A stretch of DNA of 64,000 nt from Parachryseolinea silvisoli (GTDB lineage Bacteria > Bacteroidota > Bacteroidia > Cytophagales > Cyclobacteriaceae): the NCBI RefSeq assembly GCF_021190955.1, contig NZ_JAIOAO010000003.1, positions 558,001 to 622,000 of the forward strand, read 5' to 3'. Of the stretch, positions 53,137 to 61,581 are shown in pieces. The notes under the pieces were generated by a model, which saw nothing but the letters and a program-made list of their open reading frames with translations, had not been told where the DNA came from and ran no database searches. Numbering within the stretch: the stretch's first letter is position 1; every line of letters starts with the position of its first letter. Position numbers and translations under genes: made by a program.

Positions 53137-54072
53137 TTAACTGTAAGCAAAGTAGTATTGGTTCAATGTATGACCGATCGCATGAATGTCAGACGTGATC
53201 TCGGTCAGGTAGTGATGCAGGCCGATGCGTGAGACACCTTGCACATCGGAATACTGTAACCGGCTTTTGAGCTTGCCGATGAGGAAGTCCACTTTGGCAT
53301 AACCTTCCTGGTTCTGGTCGCCTCGCAGGCGCCCGAAGTAACGGTGCAGCTGATTGACCGAGTAAAGGATCGACCGCGGAAAATCGATATTAAACAGAAC
53401 CTGGTCCACCACGTTGCGCGCTTCGAAACCCGACCGGTACCGCTTGAGGTACAACGCATACCCTGATACCGACATCAGCAAGTATTTCCAGTAGGTTGTA
53501 TCCGTAGGTTTGTCAAGATCGTACGACAAATCGTGGAACTTCAGGTCGAGAATATCAGCTGATTGAATGGTGCGTTCAAGATACTTGCCCAGGTTCATGA
53601 AGCACAACCCCTCACCCCGGAACATGGTGATGTCGGCCACTCCATAGTATAACATACATTGTTTTATCAATGAGTCGAGTACTGTCACGGGATCTTCGTG
53701 TTGCAATGCATGCTGCAGTCGGGGTTCGCGCACGACATGGTAAAATTCATTCAGGCATTGCCAAAGCTCTTTGGTAAGATTGTCCTGTACGGAGCGTGCG
53801 TTCTCGCGCGACTGGACTACCATGTTGAGCACCGAGTTGGGATTGTCGCGGCCGAGCACCATATATTGTAGTACTTGCCGGCCGCTGCGTTCCATGCGGG
53901 CGACGTCTTCTTCCTGGAGCTCGGTGAAAGCCCGCAACACCGGCTGCCACGTAAAAGCCTGGACGTCGTCCTGCGACGACAGGTGGTTGATCATGAGAAT
54001 TCTTAACAAACTGTCGGTTCGCTCCATATAACGCGACATCCAGTACAACGAATCGGCCACACGGCTTAGCAT
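53137..54072 (-). CDS. Alpha-E domain protein (DUF403)
   Basis: This 311-residue mostly helical protein has the family start MLSRVADSLYWMSRYMERTD and the internal ENARSVQDNLTKELWQCLNEF, with the conserved Glu-rich helices that give the domain its name. There is no signal peptide or membrane helix. It sits between the ATP-grasp (33 bases upstream) and transglutaminase (11 bases downstream) genes. Its role is unknown, but it always travels with those two families and is probably a structural or catalytic partner of the ATP-grasp ligase. Confidence 0.92.
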   Translation of the reverse strand: MLSRVADSLYWMSRYMERTDSLLRILMINHLSSQDDVQAFTWQPVLRAFTELQEEDVARMERSGRQVLQYMVLGRDNPNSVLNMVVQSRENARSVQDNLTKELWQCLNEFYHVVREPRLQHALQHEDPVTVLDSLIKQCMLYYGVADITMFRGEGLCFMNLGKYLERTIQSADILDLKFHDLSYDLDKPTDTTYWKYLLMSVSGYALYLKRYRSGFEARNVVDQVLFNIDFPRSILYSVNQLHRYFGRLRGDQNQEGYAKVDFLIGKLKSRLQYSDVQGVSRIGLHHYLTEITSDIHAIGHTLNQYYFAYS

Positions 54073-54105
54073 ACGGTTGGTGGTTTACGTTCTTTTATCA
54101 TTCCC

Positions 54106-55560
54106 TTAGACAGACAATACCCAGGTGTCTTTACTCCCGCCACCCTGCGACGAGTTAACGACCAGCGATCCCTCCCGCAGCGCTACGCGGGTAAGCCCGC
54201 CCGGTACAATTTCGATACCGTCGGGGCCATACAACGCGAACGGCCGGAGATCTACGCGTCGGGGCTGCACTTTACCATCGATGTAACAGGGCGATGCCGA
54301 CAGACTGATGGTAGGCTGCGCAATAAACTGTCGGGGGTCGCGCAGAATCTGTTTTTTATACTCGTCAATTTCCTGCTCGCTGGCGGCATGTCCCATCAGC
54401 ATGCCATATCCGCCGGATTCGTTTGTTTTCTTCACTACCATAGTGTTGATACTTGACAATACATACTCACGCTCGTCGGGTTTGCCGAGTTGGTAGGTCG
54501 GTACATTTCGAAGAATGGGCTCTTCGTTCAGGTAATAGCGAATCATATCCGGAACATACGCATAAATAGCTTTGTCGTCGGCTACGCCGTTGCCGATGGA
54601 GTTGACGATGGCTACGTTACCTTTGCGATAGGCGGAAAGAATGCCGGATACACCCAGTACGCTGCTCGGGTCGAACACCAGCGGGTCAAGGTAATGGTCG
54701 TCCACGCGGCGGTAGATCACGTCGACTTGCTGCAGTCCTGCGGTAGTCTTCATATATACCTTGTGATTTTCCACCACCAGGTCGCGTCCTTCCACCAGTT
54801 CCACCCCCATGAGGCGGGCCAGGGTCGTATGCTCAAAGTACGCGGAGTTATAGATGCCCGGGGTCAGTAAGACGATGTTGGGCGACGCCACTTTGCGCGG
54901 CGATAGGGCCATTAGGTTTTTATAGAGAATGGTAGGGTAGTGTGTTACCGGGCGTACATGGTTCTGAGGTATGAGATCGGGGAAAATACGTTTGGTGATT
55001 TCGCGGTTCTCGATCATGTAAGACACTCCCGAGGGCGTACGCAAGTTGTCTTCCAGCACGTAAAACGTTCCGTCATAGTCGCGGATCAGGTCGATGCCAG
55101 CAATGTGTACATAGATATCGTGCGGTACATTGATGCCCTGCATTTCGCGCAGGTAGTGCGGACAAGAGTAGACGAGCTCGACAGGTACAACCCCGTCTTT
55201 GAGAATAAATTGTTCGTGGTATACATCGCGCAAGAACAGATTCAACGCGCGCAGTCGTTGTTTAATCCCTTGCTCGATAAACGTCCATTCGGTGGAGGTG
55301 ATGATGCGCGGAATAATGTCGAAGGGAAAGATCTTTTCGATGCCTTCACCGCTGGAGTATACGGTAAAAGTAATGCCCTGACTCATGAAGAGCCGTCGGG
55401 CAAGCTCTTCCTTTTTGGAAAGCTCAGCGGGTGAAATGTTGGTGAGAAAGTCGGCTATGCCGCGGTAGTGCTGGCGGATGCCGTCGCTGCCGAACATTTC
55501 GTCCCATAGGGGGGAATGGCTGATGCCATAGTGCTGGAATATTTCGGCAGCCTGGGTCAT
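54106..55560 (-). CDS. Circularly permuted type 2 ATP-grasp protein
   Basis: This 484-residue protein corresponds to the DUF404/DUF407 pair. Recognisable features are GITFTVYSSGEGIEKIFPFD, IIPRIITSTEWTFIEQGI, VLEDNLRTPSGVSYMIENRE (metal and ATP region), NESGGYGMLMGHAAS (loop normally written GGYG) and the C-terminal LVVNSSQGGGSKDTWVL. Such enzymes are predicted to form amide or peptide bonds with ATP. It is the first gene of the operon with the alpha-E and transglutaminase genes. A minus-strand TACTTTAG (55589-55582) upstream matches the -7 box with one mismatch. Confidence 0.93.
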   Translation of the reverse strand: MTQAAEIFQHYGISHSPLWDEMFGSDGIRQHYRGIADFLTNISPAELSKKEELARRLFMSQGITFTVYSSGEGIEKIFPFDIIPRIITSTEWTFIEQGIKQRLRALNLFLRDVYHEQFILKDGVVPVELVYSCPHYLREMQGINVPHDIYVHIAGIDLIRDYDGTFYVLEDNLRTPSGVSYMIENREITKRIFPDLIPQNHVRPVTHYPTILYKNLMALSPRKVASPNIVLLTPGIYNSAYFEHTTLARLMGVELVEGRDLVVENHKVYMKTTAGLQQVDVIYRRVDDHYLDPLVFDPSSVLGVSGILSAYRKGNVAIVNSIGNGVADDKAIYAYVPDMIRYYLNEEPILRNVPTYQLGKPDEREYVLSSINTMVVKKTNESGGYGMLMGHAASEQEIDEYKKQILRDPRQFIAQPTISLSASPCYIDGKVQPRRVDLRPFALYGPDGIEIVPGGLTRVALREGSLVVNSSQGGGSKDTWVLSV

Positions 55561-55669
55561 GGTGTTTAGGTTCGGTTTAACCTAAAGTACCAACGAGGTA
55601 GGTCATTTTAACTGTATGTTAAAACAATATTTCCGCAATCGAATGAGCGGCTCCCAGGGATATAAAAGC

Positions 55670-55692
55670 AAAGAGCCCCGATGGGGCTCTTT
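55670..55692 (-). terminator. Terminator of the rpsF-rpsR-rplI operon
   Basis: A 10-bp stem, AAAGAGCCCC (55670-55679) and GGGGCTCTTT (55683-55692), has a 3-base loop; on the minus strand it is followed by a T-rich stretch. It lies 27 bases after the rplI stop. Confidence 0.75.
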
Positions 55693-55718
55693 GTATGTTC
55701 ACAATGACGAAGTCGTTG

Positions 55719-56162
55719 TTAGTCAGCTACGACGCTAACCTTAATCTCGTGCTTCACTTCCTTGTGGAGGTCCAGGCCTACGGTATAAGTACCGAGTTGC
55801 TTGGGGGCTTCCTTCAGGTGCACTTTTTTACGGTCGATGTCAAAGCCTTTTGCTTTCAGCGCATCAGCAATCTGCAGGGCAGTAACGGCACCGAAGATCT
55901 TACCAGTTTCACCGGCTTTCGTCCGGATCTCGATGGTCAGATCGCCCAGGCGGCCAGCCAGTGCTTCTGCGTCTTGCTTGATCTTTGCCGCTTTGTGAGC
56001 AGCCTGGCGTACGTTTTCGTTTACCAGTCTTTTGTTCGAGTCGTTGGCGATGAGGGCGTAGCCATTGGGAATCAGGTAGTTGTTACCATATCCGGCTTTC
56101 ACCTTCACGATGTCGTTCTTATAGCCAAGGCCCAATACGTCCTGTTTCAAAATTACTTCCAT
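55719..56162 (-). CDS. rplI: 50S ribosomal protein L9
   Basis: This 147-residue protein is full length. The N-terminal 23S-rRNA-binding domain is MEVILKQDVLGLGYKNDIVKVK with the signature GYGNNYLIPNGYA. A long central helix follows (KAAKIKQDAEALAGRL), then the C-terminal domain with GKIFGAVTALQIADALKAKG. It is the third gene of the rpsF-rpsR-rplI operon, as in many bacteria. Confidence 0.97.
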   Translation of the reverse strand: MEVILKQDVLGLGYKNDIVKVKAGYGNNYLIPNGYALIANDSNKRLVNENVRQAAHKAAKIKQDAEALAGRLGDLTIEIRTKAGETGKIFGAVTALQIADALKAKGFDIDRKKVHLKEAPKQLGTYTVGLDLHKEVKHEIKVSVVAD

Positions 56163-56192
56163 GTTCGTATATCGTTAAGGGTCCTGGAATTG

Positions 56193-56444
56193 TTATTTCA
56201 AAGAATCGCCTGTGTACGGAAGAATGGCCAGGTGGCGGGCACGCTTCACAGCTTGTGCTACTTTCTTCTGAAATTTCAGGCTGGTGCCAGTCAAACGGCG
56301 GGGCAGGATTTTGCCTTGCTCGTTGATGAACTTCAGCAGGAAGTCGGGATCTTTGTAGTCGATGTACTTGATACCGTTCTTCTTGAAGCGGCAGTACTTC
56401 GGCTTAACCTCTGCGCGCTTGATGGGTTCGTTCATTAATGTCAT
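56193..56444 (-). CDS. rpsR: 30S ribosomal protein S18
   Basis: This 83-residue protein carries [19 protein letters not shown], then [17 protein letters not shown] and the RNA-binding [21 protein letters not shown], all S18 signatures. It binds next to S6 in the small-subunit platform. The start overlaps the rpsF stop by 4 bases. A second ATG three codons in (MNEPIKRAE) is an alternative start. Confidence 0.97.
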   Translation of the reverse strand: MTLMNEPIKRAEVKPKYCRFKKNGIKYIDYKDPDFLLKFINEQGKILPRRLTGTSLKFQKKVAQAVKRARHLAILPYTGDSLK

Positions 56445-56818
56445 TTTACGCGCTCCTCCTCGGCTTTTTTAACAGCTTGTTTTTTGTTTTTGAATTCGCC
56501 TTTGCGTCTGCGTTCGTTGTAAACGATAGCATGCTTATCCAGCACGGTCGTCAGGAAGCGCATAATGGATTCGTCCCGTCTGTACTCAGTCTCCAGGGTG
56601 TCGATAACGGGCGCGTCGGCCTTGAATTCGATCAGGTTGTAGAAGCCTGTAGACTTTTTGTTGATGGGGTAAGCCATCTTCTTCAAGCCCCAATTCTCGA
56701 TGTTCAATACATCGGCATTGGCCTTCTTCAACACTTTCACGAACTTATCGACAGTATCCTTTGCCTGATCTTCAGACAAAACGGGATTTAAAATGAATAC
56801 CGTCTCGTAGTTTCTCAT
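56441..56818 (-). CDS. rpsF: 30S ribosomal protein S6
   Basis: This 125-residue protein has the usual start [18 protein letters not shown], then [35 protein letters not shown], the S6 core where S18 is contacted. The C-terminal tail is Lys/Glu-rich ([20 protein letters not shown]). It is the first gene of the operon, with a perfect -7 box upstream. Confidence 0.97.
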   Translation of the reverse strand: MRNYETVFILNPVLSEDQAKDTVDKFVKVLKKANADVLNIENWGLKKMAYPINKKSTGFYNLIEFKADAPVIDTLETEYRRDESIMRFLTTVLDKHAIVYNERRRKGEFKNKKQAVKKAEEERVK

Positions 56819-56840
56819 GATAGTTTTTTATTTGAGGCTG

Positions 56841-56848
56841 CAAAGGTA
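56841..56848 (-). promoter_or_regulatory. Perfect TAnnTTTG -7 box of the rpsF operon
   Basis: On the minus strand the sequence is TACCTTTG, 22 bases upstream of the rpsF ATG. No TTG at the ideal -33 distance was found. Confidence 0.6.
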
Positions 56849-56954
56849 GAGAAAATCGTGGAATGGAGAAACGAATGAGCCAAAAAATCGGGGATTTATG
56901 CGTTTTTGGACCTTTTCAGCGGCTTTGGCAAGCCTTTATCTTCGTCAGTCACCA

Positions 56955-57884
56955 TTATTTCACTACAAACTGGCCGGAGCCCATTTTGTAGTCGTTGCAA
57001 TAGATTTCCAGAGTATACGTGCCGGAAGCATAGTCTGAGCCTTTTTCGTAGGTGTAGACCAGTTTCTGCTTGGTGTTGTCAAACAGGATCTCCTGGGAGG
57101 CGGTATAGAACTCTTCTTTGCCGTTGTAAATGAAGGTGCCGGAGCCCCGGGCTACATCGAAGATGACCTGGCCGTTTTCGTCTACGATACGGATCATGAT
57201 CTTTTTGCCCTCAATCGGAGCGACATTGTTTTCAGCAATGTTAAATTCGGCTTTCAGCTTGCTGATTTGGCGGCTCTTGAAAGGTGAATCACGCTCTTTG
57301 CCGCGGTCGCTCAGTGCCACGATACGGACGTTCTCAGCTTTGAGCTCGGAGGCAATGGCTACCTTGGTGGCCAGCTCTTCCTTGGTTTGGCTCAGGCGAT
57401 TAATGGAGTCGCCAAGTTGGTTCTTTTGTGTTTTAAGCGAGGTGTTTTCGGTCAGCAGGGCCTTGTTGACGTGCTTCAGTTTATCGATCTCTTCATCCTT
57501 GGTCTTCAACAGCAACTCGTAGCCTTCCACTTTATCCTTGAGGGCTTTGATCTCCTTGCCGGTGGCGCGCTTGGAGCGTTTCAGTTCGGCGTCGACTTCA
57601 GCCTTGGCTTTTTCGAGGTCAGAGATGTCGCCACCCAGCTTTTTTACTTCGGCGATCTTGGCGTCGAGCTCCTCGCGGATTTCGGTCATGCGCTGCATGG
57701 TAGAGGCCAGCTCTTGCTCGGTAGAGGTCTTTTCCGCTACGAGTGTCTGGTGCTCGCGGCTGTCGAGAAATATCTTTACCCCCTGTACAACGATGATGAC
57801 CGCCATTAGTGCAATGATGATGGCATTCTTGTTCGACTTCTTTGGAGTCTGCTCTACAGGAGAAATGTTTGTCGGTTCGCTCAT
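56955..57884 (-). CDS. Membrane-anchored coiled-coil protein
   Basis: This protein of about 309 residues uses ATG 57884; a TTG at 57935 would add 17 residues and lies upstream of the likely promoter. It has a short cytosolic N-terminus, one membrane helix (~20-38, AIIIALMAVIIVVQGVKIF), then a long coiled coil (~45-200, rich in Glu, Lys and Leu heptads). The C-terminal beta-rich domain (~215-309) has KKIMIRIVDENGQVIFDVARGSG and ends YKMGSGQFVVK. The domain order suggests an envelope structural or sensory protein facing the periplasm. I do not recognise a named family. Confidence 0.72.
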   Translation of the reverse strand: MSEPTNISPVEQTPKKSNKNAIIIALMAVIIVVQGVKIFLDSREHQTLVAEKTSTEQELASTMQRMTEIREELDAKIAEVKKLGGDISDLEKAKAEVDAELKRSKRATGKEIKALKDKVEGYELLLKTKDEEIDKLKHVNKALLTENTSLKTQKNQLGDSINRLSQTKEELATKVAIASELKAENVRIVALSDRGKERDSPFKSRQISKLKAEFNIAENNVAPIEGKKIMIRIVDENGQVIFDVARGSGTFIYNGKEEFYTASQEILFDNTKQKLVYTYEKGSDYASGTYTLEIYCNDYKMGSGQFVVK

Positions 57885-57904
57885 AGTGGGCTTTTGTTCA
57901 ACCG

Positions 57905-57912
57905 CAAAAGTA
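57905..57912 (-). promoter_or_regulatory. Perfect TAnnTTTG -7 box for the coiled-coil protein gene
   Basis: The minus-strand TACTTTTG lies 20 bases upstream of ATG 57884. It supports that start over the TTG at 57935. Confidence 0.55.
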
Positions 57913-57938
57913 AAATTTCTTCCGCTGTAATTCAATGA

Positions 57939-58718
57939 TTAATACTGCAATACAACGTGCTGTTTGTTCAATGACGGGTCAAAAAACAAAATTCCACAGC
58001 GGTACAGGTCGGCACTGCCATAGACCAATGGATGTCTCCGTATCTCTTCCCAGGCTTGTTCCATGCCTGGCGTGTAGTGTATATCGTCGAAGATGAGCAT
58101 GCTTTGGGCGTGCACTTTCTGCAGCAGCAACTGAAAGTAACGTGTGGTAGGCTCATAGCGATGGTTGGCATCGACAAAAGCCAGGTCCACCTTGCCTGAC
58201 GACGCCAGGTAGGCCGGCAGTGTGTTTATAATGTCGCCTTCCATCAGGCGTATGCGTGCCGCGGGTTGTTGTGCAAAGACACCACGCGCTATGTCGGCTA
58301 TTTCGGGAGCGCCTTCAAAGGTGGTGACCTGGGCGCCGGCCGTGGCCAGGTAAAGTGTGTTGAGACCCAGCGAAGTGCCCAGCTCGAGTACGTGGGTATG
58401 GCCGAAGTGGCGGATAATGCGATGATATAGATGTGAAAACCGCTCGGGGCTGATGCTCGTGCGGGCGATAGACTGTACCGTGCGCGCTGTAGTCTGACCC
58501 TGCTGTGGACCGGCACCCAGGTCCTGGATGGTCATGCGGGTGGTGTTTTGTAGTAGCGACGCGCGTATGGATTCCAGCATTTGAAGTCGGGATGGACGCG
58601 GCGCCGGGGCCACTACGCGGGTATAAAAGTCAAAGAAAAAAGGTGAATGCAGCGAGTGCTTATTGACTGCGTCGAGCCAGTAAGTAAAGTATGTTTGAAA
58701 TTGAAAGCGCGTGGGCAT
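57939..58718 (-). CDS. Class I SAM-dependent methyltransferase
   Basis: This 259-residue protein has a Rossmann-type methyltransferase core: THVLELGTSLGLNTLYLATAG (motif I), QVTTFEGAPEIADIARGVF (acidic end of strand 2), and GKVDLAFVDANHRYEPTTRY with QSMLIFDDIHYTPGM. The VDANH and FDDI motifs resemble O-methyltransferases of the catechol/caffeoyl-CoA group. The N-terminal ~90 residues are not part of the core. The substrate is unknown. The gene lies 39 bases downstream of apaG and may be cotranscribed. Confidence 0.85.
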   Translation of the reverse strand: MPTRFQFQTYFTYWLDAVNKHSLHSPFFFDFYTRVVAPAPRPSRLQMLESIRASLLQNTTRMTIQDLGAGPQQGQTTARTVQSIARTSISPERFSHLYHRIIRHFGHTHVLELGTSLGLNTLYLATAGAQVTTFEGAPEIADIARGVFAQQPAARIRLMEGDIINTLPAYLASSGKVDLAFVDANHRYEPTTRYFQLLLQKVHAQSMLIFDDIHYTPGMEQAWEEIRRHPLVYGSADLYRCGILFFDPSLNKQHVVLQY

Positions 58719-58757
58719 GCAGCGGAGCGGGTAACGAGTGCCGGTTGTGCAGCGGCG

Positions 58758-59144
58758 CTAGTTCAGACGAATCGGGGCGACCATGGTAAACGATGGGATA
58801 TTAACCTCTACCTTCACACCGTCTACGACGCGTTCCATTAGGTAGGTGCCAACCATCTTACCGATGCCCGACTTCAGGTTGCACCCGGAAACATACTGGT
58901 GGGTTTGGCCGGGCTCCAACACAGGTTGTTGCCCTACGACGCCTTCACCTTCTACTTCGCGCGGGCTAAAGCCGGCATCGTGAATGTGCCAGTGACGGCG
59001 CAACAACTGGATGGTGTAATCACTCTGGTTTTCGATTGTGATGCGGTACGTGAAGACATAATGGTATTGGCTCGGGCTGGAATATGCCGGCTGATACTCC
59101 GTCTCCACTGTTACTTTAATCCCTTTGGTGATTTCCGTTACCAT
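58758..59144 (-). CDS. apaG: ApaG-family protein
   Basis: This 128-residue single-domain fibronectin-like protein has the ApaG motifs: KVTVETEYQPAYSSP, YRITIENQSDYTIQLLRRHW, GVVGQQPVLEPGQTHQYVSGC and GTYLMERVVDG. ApaG is linked to divalent cation efflux or dinucleotide polyphosphate metabolism in proteobacteria; its precise activity is uncertain. A full promoter match lies immediately upstream. Confidence 0.94.
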   Translation of the reverse strand: MVTEITKGIKVTVETEYQPAYSSPSQYHYVFTYRITIENQSDYTIQLLRRHWHIHDAGFSPREVEGEGVVGQQPVLEPGQTHQYVSGCNLKSGIGKMVGTYLMERVVDGVKVEVNIPSFTMVAPIRLN

Positions 59145-59152
59145 GTTAGCAT

Positions 59153-59181
59153 CAAAAATATCAAAATTTTAGAATTCCCAA
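59153..59181 (-). promoter_or_regulatory. Full Bacteroidota-type promoter of apaG
   Basis: On the minus strand, TTG (59181-59179), an 18-base spacer and TATTTTTG (59160-59153) match the TTG / TAnnTTTG consensus exactly. The -7 box ends 9 bases before the ATG, so the leader would be very short. Confidence 0.6.
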
Positions 59182-59294
59182 GTGGAGGGCGTTAATACTT
59201 GTTTAAGTGGCTGAAAATCAGTGGTATTATTTGCTTTCTGATTCCAGACAATGCTTTTTCTTGTATCGTTTAACGCCACCCATTAGTTTTAGGG

Positions 59295-59957
59295 ATGGAT
59301 GTTAAAATTGCGCCTTCCTGGAAGGCCCGTCTGGCCAGTGAATTCACCAAGCCGTACTTCACAACCCTCATTGATTTTGTCAAACAAGAGTATCAAACCC
59401 AAACGGTATACCCGCCGGGCAAGGAGATCTTTAATGCGTTCGATGCCTGTGATTTTAGCGATGTAAAAGTGGTTATCCTGGGCCAGGACCCGTATCATGG
59501 CGCAGGTCAGGCCAATGGCCTGTGCTTCTCGGTGCACGACGGGATACGGATTCCCCCGTCCCTGGTAAATATTTTCAAAGAGATACATGCCGACTTGGGT
59601 AAACCTATACCCGCGACCGGTAACCTGGAGCGCTGGGCCCGGCAAGGAGTACTCCTGCTAAATGCGACGCTCACCGTGCGGGCATCGTCCCCGGGCTCAC
59701 ACCAGAACAAAGGATGGGAGACCTTTACCGACGCCGTCATCAGGCATATATCGGACGAACGCCAGCATGTGGTATTCCTGTTGTGGGGATCGTATGCACA
59801 GAAAAAGGGTGAAGTCATCGACCGCAGCAAGCACCTGGTGCTGATGTCGCCACACCCGTCGCCTTTCTCGGCCGACCGCGGCTTTTTTGGAAACAAACAT
59901 TTTAGTAAGACGAACGAGTACCTCGTGAAGCAGGGGCTGACACCTATTGAATGGTGA
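59295..59957 (+). CDS. ung: Uracil-DNA glycosylase
   Basis: This 220-residue family 1 UDG removes uracil from DNA in base excision repair. The catalytic water-activating motif is VVILGQDPYHGAGQANGLCFSV (Asp65). VLLLNATLTVRASSPGSH and the Leu-intercalation HPSP loop (His187, in LMSPHPSPFSADRGFFG) are present. The length is normal. It is a single gene, divergent from apaG, with a terminator after it. Confidence 0.97.
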   Translation: MDVKIAPSWKARLASEFTKPYFTTLIDFVKQEYQTQTVYPPGKEIFNAFDACDFSDVKVVILGQDPYHGAGQANGLCFSVHDGIRIPPSLVNIFKEIHADLGKPIPATGNLERWARQGVLLLNATLTVRASSPGSHQNKGWETFTDAVIRHISDERQHVVFLLWGSYAQKKGEVIDRSKHLVLMSPHPSPFSADRGFFGNKHFSKTNEYLVKQGLTPIEW

Positions 59958-59982
59958 TCAGCCACGGTGTAAGAGACATCAT

Positions 59983-60018
59983 AAAAAAGCCCCCTTGTTA
60001 TGAACAAGAGGGCTTTTG
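59983..60018. terminator. Bidirectional terminator between ung and lepB
   Basis: A ~15-bp stem, AAAAGCCCCCTTGTT and AACAAGAGGGCTTTT, has one C-A mismatch and a 3-base loop, flanked by A- and T-runs. Confidence 0.8.
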
Positions 60019-60034
60019 CTTTTATGCTATAAAG

Positions 60035-61510
60035 CTATTTAATCAGCTTAAAGAAGCGATTCCAGCGGATACGGTTGGCGAGGCCGGAGCCTTTGTCGAC
60101 GGACAGCCAGATAAAGAATGCTTTTCCGACAATGTGATCTTCCGGCACAAAACCCCAGAAGCGTGAGTCGAGGGAGTTGTGACGGTTGTCGCCCATCATG
60201 AAGTAATAATTTTGCTTAAAGGTATAGCTGGTCACGGGTTGACCGTCGATGAAGAGCTTGTCGCCGTCGATCTTTACATTTTTGTTATGGTCGTATAGCT
60301 TGATGGTTGTGCCATACAGTGCCAGGGTTGATTTGTCGATGTTGATGGTCGCACCTTCTTTCGGGATCCATAGCGGACCGAAGTTATCGGTCGACCAGCG
60401 GAATAACCGGGTGGAGTCGGGCCCGCCATACCAATCGTAGTAGCTCGAGTAGGGAATGGTGCCTTCGTCGTGTATGCGTTTCTGTGCTTCGATGGCGCGG
60501 ATGTACGGCAGGGTCTTGATCTCTTCCGCACGGCTCTTGGTCAGCCACATCTGGTAGGCAAACTTTCCGTCACCCTGACGGCCGTGTTCCTGGTAGTCTT
60601 CAACGCTCAGGCCGAGGGCGGACAGGTTTCGTTCGCTAATGGGACCGTCGGATAAGATCAGGTAGCTGAACTGTATCTCCGGCGGTACGGGGGATGCCAC
60701 CCCGTTGATATATACCTGCTGGTCCTTGATCGACAGCGTGTCGCCGGCTACGGCTACACAGCGTTTAATATAGTTCGTCTTGAGATCCACCGGGTAGTCG
60801 ATGCCATCGTTCAACCCTTTGGGCGGCACGTTGAAGACGACTACATCTTCGCGCTTCACTTTGCTGATGCCGGGCAGACGATATTGGGGTAGCTTGACCC
60901 ATTCCAGGTAAGAAGGAACATTCGTAAACCAGATTTTCTGGTGGGTCAGTGGTATTTGTAGTGGCGTTGTCGTGGTGCGGGTACCGTAGTGGAATTTGCT
61001 GACAAACAGGAAGTCGCCTACGAGCAGCGAGTTTTCCATGGAGGGCGTAGGAATGGTATAGGCTTCCATGATCAGCCAGCGGATCAGGGTCGCAGCGATT
61101 ACGGCAAAGCCAATGGCTTCTGTCCATTCCTGACGGGTAGATTTCTCGCCGTGGATCTGTGTCGCGGGCCCTTTATACTTTACATCTTTGGCAAAGCCCA
61201 TGTAGGGAAAATAGATGAATGGGAAAACGACCGCGGCGGCGATCTGATGAACCTTTTCTTTGCCAAACGATTTCAGCAGGTCGGCGACTACGCCAATGGC
61301 GATAATCTGACCAATGACAGGAATCAATAAATAAAAGATCCAGGACCAGGGGCGTCCCACGATTTTCAGAAGCACAATCTGGCCGTAAATAGGGATAAGC
61401 GATTTCCAGCCGGGTTCGCCTGCTTTTTCAAACAACTTCCACATCCCGACATACGAGGGGACGAAGACGAGCACAAAGCCCAACATGATAAGATATTCGT
61501 AACCTGCCAT
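60035..61510 (-). CDS. lepB: Signal peptidase I
   Basis: This 491-residue protein removes signal peptides of exported proteins. The S26 catalytic Ser157 lies in TIPTPSMENSLLVGDFLFVSK and Lys249 in YIKRCVAVAGDTLSI. The late motif FMMGDNRHNSLDSRFWGFVP is typical. Ahead of the usual anchor are ~120 residues with about three extra membrane helices (LIMLGFVLVFVPSYVGMWKLF, SWIFYLLIPVIGQIIAIGVV), resembling the DUF5684 domain. A large insertion (~290-400) also lies between the Lys and Gly-Asp boxes. Both are seen in Bacteroidota LepB proteins. Confidence 0.94.
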   Translation of the reverse strand: MAGYEYLIMLGFVLVFVPSYVGMWKLFEKAGEPGWKSLIPIYGQIVLLKIVGRPWSWIFYLLIPVIGQIIAIGVVADLLKSFGKEKVHQIAAAVVFPFIYFPYMGFAKDVKYKGPATQIHGEKSTRQEWTEAIGFAVIAATLIRWLIMEAYTIPTPSMENSLLVGDFLFVSKFHYGTRTTTTPLQIPLTHQKIWFTNVPSYLEWVKLPQYRLPGISKVKREDVVVFNVPPKGLNDGIDYPVDLKTNYIKRCVAVAGDTLSIKDQQVYINGVASPVPPEIQFSYLILSDGPISERNLSALGLSVEDYQEHGRQGDGKFAYQMWLTKSRAEEIKTLPYIRAIEAQKRIHDEGTIPYSSYYDWYGGPDSTRLFRWSTDNFGPLWIPKEGATINIDKSTLALYGTTIKLYDHNKNVKIDGDKLFIDGQPVTSYTFKQNYYFMMGDNRHNSLDSRFWGFVPEDHIVGKAFFIWLSVDKGSGLANRIRWNRFFKLIK

Positions 61511-61581
61511 AAATTATGTTCTTGAAAACCTGTAAATAAAGATAAAATAATCGATTTAGACGGTTAGTCGCTGGAACGGCC

